From Gammaproteobacteria bacterium (GTDB lineage: Bacteria; Pseudomonadota; Gammaproteobacteria; GCA-2400775): a DNA stretch of 64,000 nt. Where the stretch lies: assembly GCA_015492075.1 (NCBI GenBank), contig WGFU01000037.1, positions 100,119 to 164,118 of the forward strand. The letters run 5' to 3'. The translations under genes and the position numbers were made by a program. The notes beneath the pieces were generated by a model. The model had not been told where the DNA came from and searched no databases. It was given only the letters and a program-made list of their open reading frames with translations. Below, one piece after another: positions 60,711-64,000 of this stretch. Within the stretch, counting starts at the first letter, position 1. Every line of letters begins with the position of its first letter.

Positions 60711-60908
60711 GAATATAGTTGCCCGTTGCATTACATTAAAGCACGTAATGCACTAAAAGAATTTGCTGGCGGCAGCCGCATCAGCTTTATTGTCGACTCA
60801 CCAGAGTCGCAGAGAAAACTATGTGACAGCCTTAAAGCCGACGGCCATCGAGCGGCTGCACAGAATAACCATAAAGAGCTAAGAGTAGCCGTTGTCACAG
60901 CAGCGTAA
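60681..60908 (+). CDS. TusA/SirA-family sulfur carrier domain without a normal start codon
   Basis: The frame reads 'IADDIVIDISEYSCPLHYIKARNAL' and continues for about 75 residues to TAA at 60906-60908, a typical TusA length. The CP-x2-x-KA motif with the sulfur-accepting Cys is intact ('SCPLHYIKAR'). From the upstream in-frame stop at 60651 to the cysteine there is no ATG, GTG or TTG. The track's TTG start at 60726 would cut off the active Cys. The domain is therefore made either as a frameshift fusion to the reductase or from a rare start. It would carry persulfide sulfur in the assimilation pathway. Confidence 0.7.
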   Translation: MADDIVIDISEYSCPLHYIKARNALKEFAGGSRISFIVDSPESQRKLCDSLKADGHRAAAQNNHKELRVAVVTAA

Positions 60909-60945
60909 ATGGTTGAAGATATTAGAGAGTAAACAGGAGATATAC

Positions 60946-61647
60946 ATGAGCCTTTCAGCTGCATTGCAAGCTAAACTCGACAATACCATCACGGTATTAA
61001 AAAGTATTACCGACGATTATTCGCCCGCGACTTTCGCCAATAGTTTTGGCGCGGAAGACATGGTACTCACTGATTTAATTAATCAATATGATGTCGATAT
61101 CGAGATTTTCAGCCTCGATACTGGCCGCTTGCCGGCGGAGACCTATCAACTCATGCAGGAGGTCAGCAGGCGTTATAGCAAACCGGTTATCACCTATTTC
61201 CCTAACACCGAATCAGTCGAGAACTACATTAGAAGCAATGGGCCTAATGCCTTTTATGATAGTGTTGAGCTACGTAAAGGCTGCTGCTTTGTTCGCAAAA
61301 TCGAACCTCTGCGTCGCGCCATCGCCAACAAAAAAGCCTGGGTCACCGGCTTGCGTCGCGAACAGGCTGTCACCCGCGCAGACTTGCCTATTTCAGAGTG
61401 GGATGCCGATAACGGCCTACAAAAATTCAGTCCGCTGGTCGAATGGTCTGAGGACGATGTCTGGGAATATTTACGCGAACAAAAAGTACCGTATAACGAA
61501 CTGCATGACAAACACTATCCAAGTATTGGTTGTGCTCCCTGCACCCGCGCCGTCAGTGCTGGTGAAGATGTTCGTGCCGGCCGTTGGTGGTGGGAAAACC
61601 CTGAAAGCAAAGAATGTGGCCTGCATTCAAAAACGCCTAGCAGCTAA
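60946..61647 (+). CDS. cysH: Assimilatory APS/PAPS reductase CysH (4Fe-4S type)
   Basis: The protein of about 233 residues reduces adenylyl sulfate (or PAPS) to sulfite with thioredoxin. It has 'SFGAEDMVLTDLI', the cluster cysteines in 'KGCCFVRKIEPL' and 'IGCAPCTRAVSAGEDVRAGRWWWE', and the C-terminal redox Cys in 'SKECGLHS'. The CC...CxxC set marks the iron-sulfur group, which prefers APS. Start at ATG 60946 is supported by AGGAGA 6-7 bases upstream; the track's start at 60892 is not. It is the last gene of the operon. Confidence 0.96.
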   Translation: MSLSAALQAKLDNTITVLKSITDDYSPATFANSFGAEDMVLTDLINQYDVDIEIFSLDTGRLPAETYQLMQEVSRRYSKPVITYFPNTESVENYIRSNGPNAFYDSVELRKGCCFVRKIEPLRRAIANKKAWVTGLRREQAVTRADLPISEWDADNGLQKFSPLVEWSEDDVWEYLREQKVPYNELHDKHYPSIGCAPCTRAVSAGEDVRAGRWWWENPESKECGLHSKTPSS

Positions 61648-61667
61648 ACAACCACAACCACAACCAC

Positions 61668-61708
61668 AAAAAAGCGGTGTCAGTCTTTTAGGCCAATGCC
61701 GCTTTTTT
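61668..61708. terminator. Bidirectional terminator between cysH and rpiA
   Basis: AAAAAAGCGG and CCGCTTTTTT flank a 21-base loop, giving a stem with T-runs in both directions. It serves the convergent genes cysH and rpiA. A short (ACAACC)n run lies just before it. Confidence 0.75.
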
Positions 61709-61732
61709 ATGTTTCCGAATCAAGTGACGGTT

Positions 61733-62401
61733 TTAATGTTCGTAGGGCTTAAGCACTTTTAGACCATCAGTACTACCAAATAAGCCCACCTCCGCGCGCT
61801 GCTTGGAGAAAATACCATTTGTTACAATGCCAGGGATGTTATTCAGGGTTCCCTCCAGCACATCAGGCTGGTTAATGTGTAAGCCATGGACATCGAGGAT
61901 CAAATTGCCATTGTCCGTAGTAAACCCTTCGCGTAAATAGGGATCGCCACCCAGCTTCACTATCTCGCGTGCAATAAAACTACGGGCCATAGGAATCACT
62001 TCAATGGGCAAAGGAAACGTACCTAATACATCGACCAGCTTCGTATCATCAGCGATACAGATAAAACGCTTACTCGCTGCGGCGACGATCTTTTCGCGGG
62101 TCAGCGCACCACCGCCGCCTTTAATAAGCTGAAGATTTGGATTGGCTTCATCTGCCCCATCAACATACACCGACAAGCCATCCACTTCGTTAAGCTCGAA
62201 CACCGGTATACCATGGCTTTTTAAACGCTCAGCGGTTGCAACGGAGCTGGCTACCGTGCCTTCAATTTTTCCCTTGACCGTCGCCAGGGCATCAATAAAC
62301 AGATTGGCGGTTGAACCGGTACCCACCCCAATATAGGTGCCGACCTCAACATATTCCAGCGCCGCTTCAGCAGCCTGGCGTTTCATTTCGTTTTGATCCA
62401 T
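61733..62401 (-). CDS. rpiA: Ribose-5-phosphate isomerase A RpiA
   Basis: The protein of about 222 residues interconverts ribose-5-P and ribulose-5-P. Motifs: '[16 protein letters not shown]', '[27 protein letters not shown]' with the catalytic Asp and Glu. The ATG at 62401 has GGAG 6 bases upstream and gives the standard start '[11 protein letters not shown]'; the track's ATG at 62413 begins inside that GGAG. It is divergent from ilvA. Confidence 0.98.
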   Translation of the reverse strand: MDQNEMKRQAAEAALEYVEVGTYIGVGTGSTANLFIDALATVKGKIEGTVASSVATAERLKSHGIPVFELNEVDGLSVYVDGADEANPNLQLIKGGGGALTREKIVAAASKRFICIADDTKLVDVLGTFPLPIEVIPMARSFIAREIVKLGGDPYLREGFTTDNGNLILDVHGLHINQPDVLEGTLNNIPGIVTNGIFSKQRAEVGLFGSTDGLKVLKPYEH

Positions 62402-62531
62402 CGTTAGCTCCATTGCTCTAAGTCATTGCTGACATCATACCGTTGCCGTTGCACACAGAAAAGCATTGTAATATGGCAACAACCGATAATTGGCCATGAC
62501 CTCGGAGCAGTAATAGTGATAGATTACCCTG

Positions 62532-64000
62532 ATGTCGATCAATTACCCTGAAAAAATCAAACAAGCGCCCGTCTACGATGTGGCACGGCGCACGCCATTG
62601 GAAAAGGCGGCCAAGCTGTCGCATACGCTAAATAATAACGTGCTATTAAAACGTGAAGACCTGCAGCCTGTGTTTTCATTTAAGTTACGCGGCGCTTACA
62701 ACAAAATGGTGTGTCTGACAGAAGCCGAACGAGAATGCGGCGTCATTGCCGCGTCGGCAGGCAACCATGCTCAAGGTGTTGCGCTCGCCGCGCAGCGGCT
62801 ACAAGTTCCAGCAACGATAGTCATGCCGCGAACAACACCGGCAATCAAAGTCAATGCAGTCAGCCAACTCGGCGCCAAAGTCGTTCTCCACGGTGATATC
62901 TACGATGAGGCCTACCAATACGCCAAAACGCTAGGGCAATCAGAGGGGCTGACTTTTATTCACCCCTATGATGACCCAGATATCATTGCCGGTCAGGGCA
63001 CGGTAGGACTAGAAATACTCGAACAGCACACAGCACCTATATCAGCGATCTTTGTTCCCGTTGGCGGTGGTGGGCTTATCGCAGGTATTGCCGTCTATGT
63101 TAAAAACACGCGACCAGATATAAAAATTATCGGTGTGGAACCCGGTGATGCTGCCTCTATGCAGCAAGCATTACTGCATAAGAAACGCGTTGTACTTGAT
63201 GAAGTCGGCATTTTTGCCGATGGTGTTGCTGTGCGGCAAGTTGGAGCCGAACCCTATCGCCTTGCGTGCGATCATGTCGATACTGTCATTACCGTTAATA
63301 GCGACGAAATTTGTGCGGCCATCATGGATATTTTTGATGACACGCGCTCCATTACAGAACCTGCAGGCGCGTTATCCATCGCCGGCTTAAAAAAATACCT
63401 TGCAATGGAAAACTATCGAAACGAAACATTCATCGCGATCGCCAGCGGCGCTAATATGAACTTTGACCGACTGCGCTATGTCGCCGAGCGTGCCGAACTG
63501 GGTGAACAGCGCGAATCTCTGTTTGGCGTCACCATTGACGAAAAACCCGGTAGCTTCCATCGTTTTTGCCGTACTATTGGCGATAGAGGGATTACCGAGT
63601 TTAATTATCGCTTTGGTGATAGCAACCGAGCCCAAGTTTTTGTTGGGGTGCAACTCAGCAAAGGCAAAGTGGAAAAAGAAGCCCTATTCCAGCGGCTGCG
63701 GAACAGCGGTTATCACATCACTGACATGTCGGACAATGAAATGGCCAAATTACATATTCGCTATATGATAGGTGGCCCGGCAGAACTCGACAATGAACGC
63801 CTCTACCGCTTTGAATTTCCTGAGCGCCCAGGCGCCTTATCGCAATTTTTAAGCACTATCGGCGACCAATGGAATATTAGTTTATTTCACTACCGTAATC
63901 ATGGTGCCGCCTACGGCCGGGTGTTGATGGGCATACAAGTAGAACAAAACGAAGTGGAAAAACTGCACAAATTCATGACGAAACTCAACTACCCTTATAA
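62532..64000 (+). CDS. ilvA: Threonine deaminase IlvA, cut by window edge
   Basis: The frame runs from ATG 62532 to the window edge (489 codons) and is missing from the ORF track. The PLP domain has 'FSFKLRGAYNKM' with the catalytic Lys, 'AASAGNHAQGVALAAQRL' and 'VPVGGGGLIAGIAV'. Two ACT-like regulatory domains follow ('ESLFGVTIDEKPGSFHRFCRTIG' and 'RLYRFEFPERPGALSQFLSTIG'). It deaminates threonine to 2-oxobutanoate, the first step to isoleucine, and is feedback-inhibited by isoleucine in relatives. Only about 10-20 residues are missing at the C-terminus. Confidence 0.97.
   Translation, partial: MSINYPEKIKQAPVYDVARRTPLEKAAKLSHTLNNNVLLKREDLQPVFSFKLRGAYNKMVCLTEAERECGVIAASAGNHAQGVALAAQRLQVPATIVMPRTTPAIKVNAVSQLGAKVVLHGDIYDEAYQYAKTLGQSEGLTFIHPYDDPDIIAGQGTVGLEILEQHTAPISAIFVPVGGGGLIAGIAVYVKNTRPDIKIIGVEPGDAASMQQALLHKKRVVLDEVGIFADGVAVRQVGAEPYRLACDHVDTVITVNSDEICAAIMDIFDDTRSITEPAGALSIAGLKKYLAMENYRNETFIAIASGANMNFDRLRYVAERAELGEQRESLFGVTIDEKPGSFHRFCRTIGDRGITEFNYRFGDSNRAQVFVGVQLSKGKVEKEALFQRLRNSGYHITDMSDNEMAKLHIRYMIGGPAELDNERLYRFEFPERPGALSQFLSTIGDQWNISLFHYRNHGAAYGRVLMGIQVEQNEVEKLHKFMTKLNYPY

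Noticed and set aside
60892-60945. Upstream start of cysH from the ORF track
   Set aside because: It overlaps the end of the TusA frame. The ATG at 60946 has a strong Shine-Dalgarno sequence and matches the family start.
61648-61668. (ACAACC)n run as a possible CRISPR-like or VNTR repeat
   Set aside because: Only about three 6-base units occur with no spacers; it is a simple repeat beside a terminator.

Overview
The window is a chromosome segment of a free-living gammaproteobacterium with roughly balanced base composition. Gene order supports this. The runs groL-groS-fxsA, cutA-dsbD, aroQ-accB-accC-prmA-dusB-fis-purH-purD-tsaC-hemF and topA-smg-dprA-lysM-def-fmt-rsmB-DUF4390-ntrY-ntrX-trkA-trkH are typical of Chromatiales, Methylococcales and Thiotrichales-like lineages. 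Assimilatory sulfate reduction runs through an iron-sulfur APS/PAPS reductase and a large one-piece sulfite reductase. No species can be named from sequence alone. I saw no rRNA, tRNA or CRISPR array.

Layout. 0-4.3 kb: end of an envelope-glycan cluster, with a cut-off polymer transferase, a fused GT2-GT4 glycosyltransferase, a GT2 enzyme and an O-antigen ligase. 4.4-7.4 kb: zf-CHCC protein, ilvE, pilU and a small zinc-ribbon membrane protein. 7.5-10.2 kb: groS-groL behind a textbook CIRCE operator and promoter, then fxsA. 10.5-16.2 kb: a four-gene heavy-metal RND efflux operon lying between fxsA and cutA. 16.6-29.2 kb: dense housekeeping genes for disulfide reduction, shikimate, fatty acid, purine and heme synthesis, tRNA modification and Fis. 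29.26-29.40 kb: a 143-bp inverted-repeat element that looks like a MITE. 29.4-35.3 kb: slyD, a sirohydrochlorin chelatase-like protein, cheX, a UDG-family protein, an outer-membrane barrel, apaH, a lipoprotein and dtd. 35.3-36.6 kb: a 1.3-kb stretch without a convincing gene. 36.6-56.7 kb: metH, a lipid A acyltransferase, trkH-trkA, ntrX-ntrY, the translation-start maturation genes (fmt, def, rsmB), dprA, smg and topA. 56.7-61.7 kb: cysB, divergent from a tauE - sulfite reductase - tusA - cysH operon. 61.7-64 kb: rpiA and a cut-off ilvA.

Three places deserve most attention. First, the gene-poor gap at 35.3-36.6 kb holds four hairpins with NGGA or ANGGAN loops that fit the CsrA/RsmA target consensus, plus a GGA-dense stretch and a 33-bp near-perfect palindrome. 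It may hold Csr-type regulatory RNA or a dispersed family of CsrA-binding palindromes. Second, the sulfite reductase gene ends in an A10 run followed at once by a stop and a stem-loop. A TusA domain continues in the -1 frame with no normal start codon, so a slippage-made reductase-TusA fusion is plausible. Third, the NtrX-like regulator lacks the GAFTGA loop and the Walker B aspartate, so it probably does not work as a normal sigma-54 activator.
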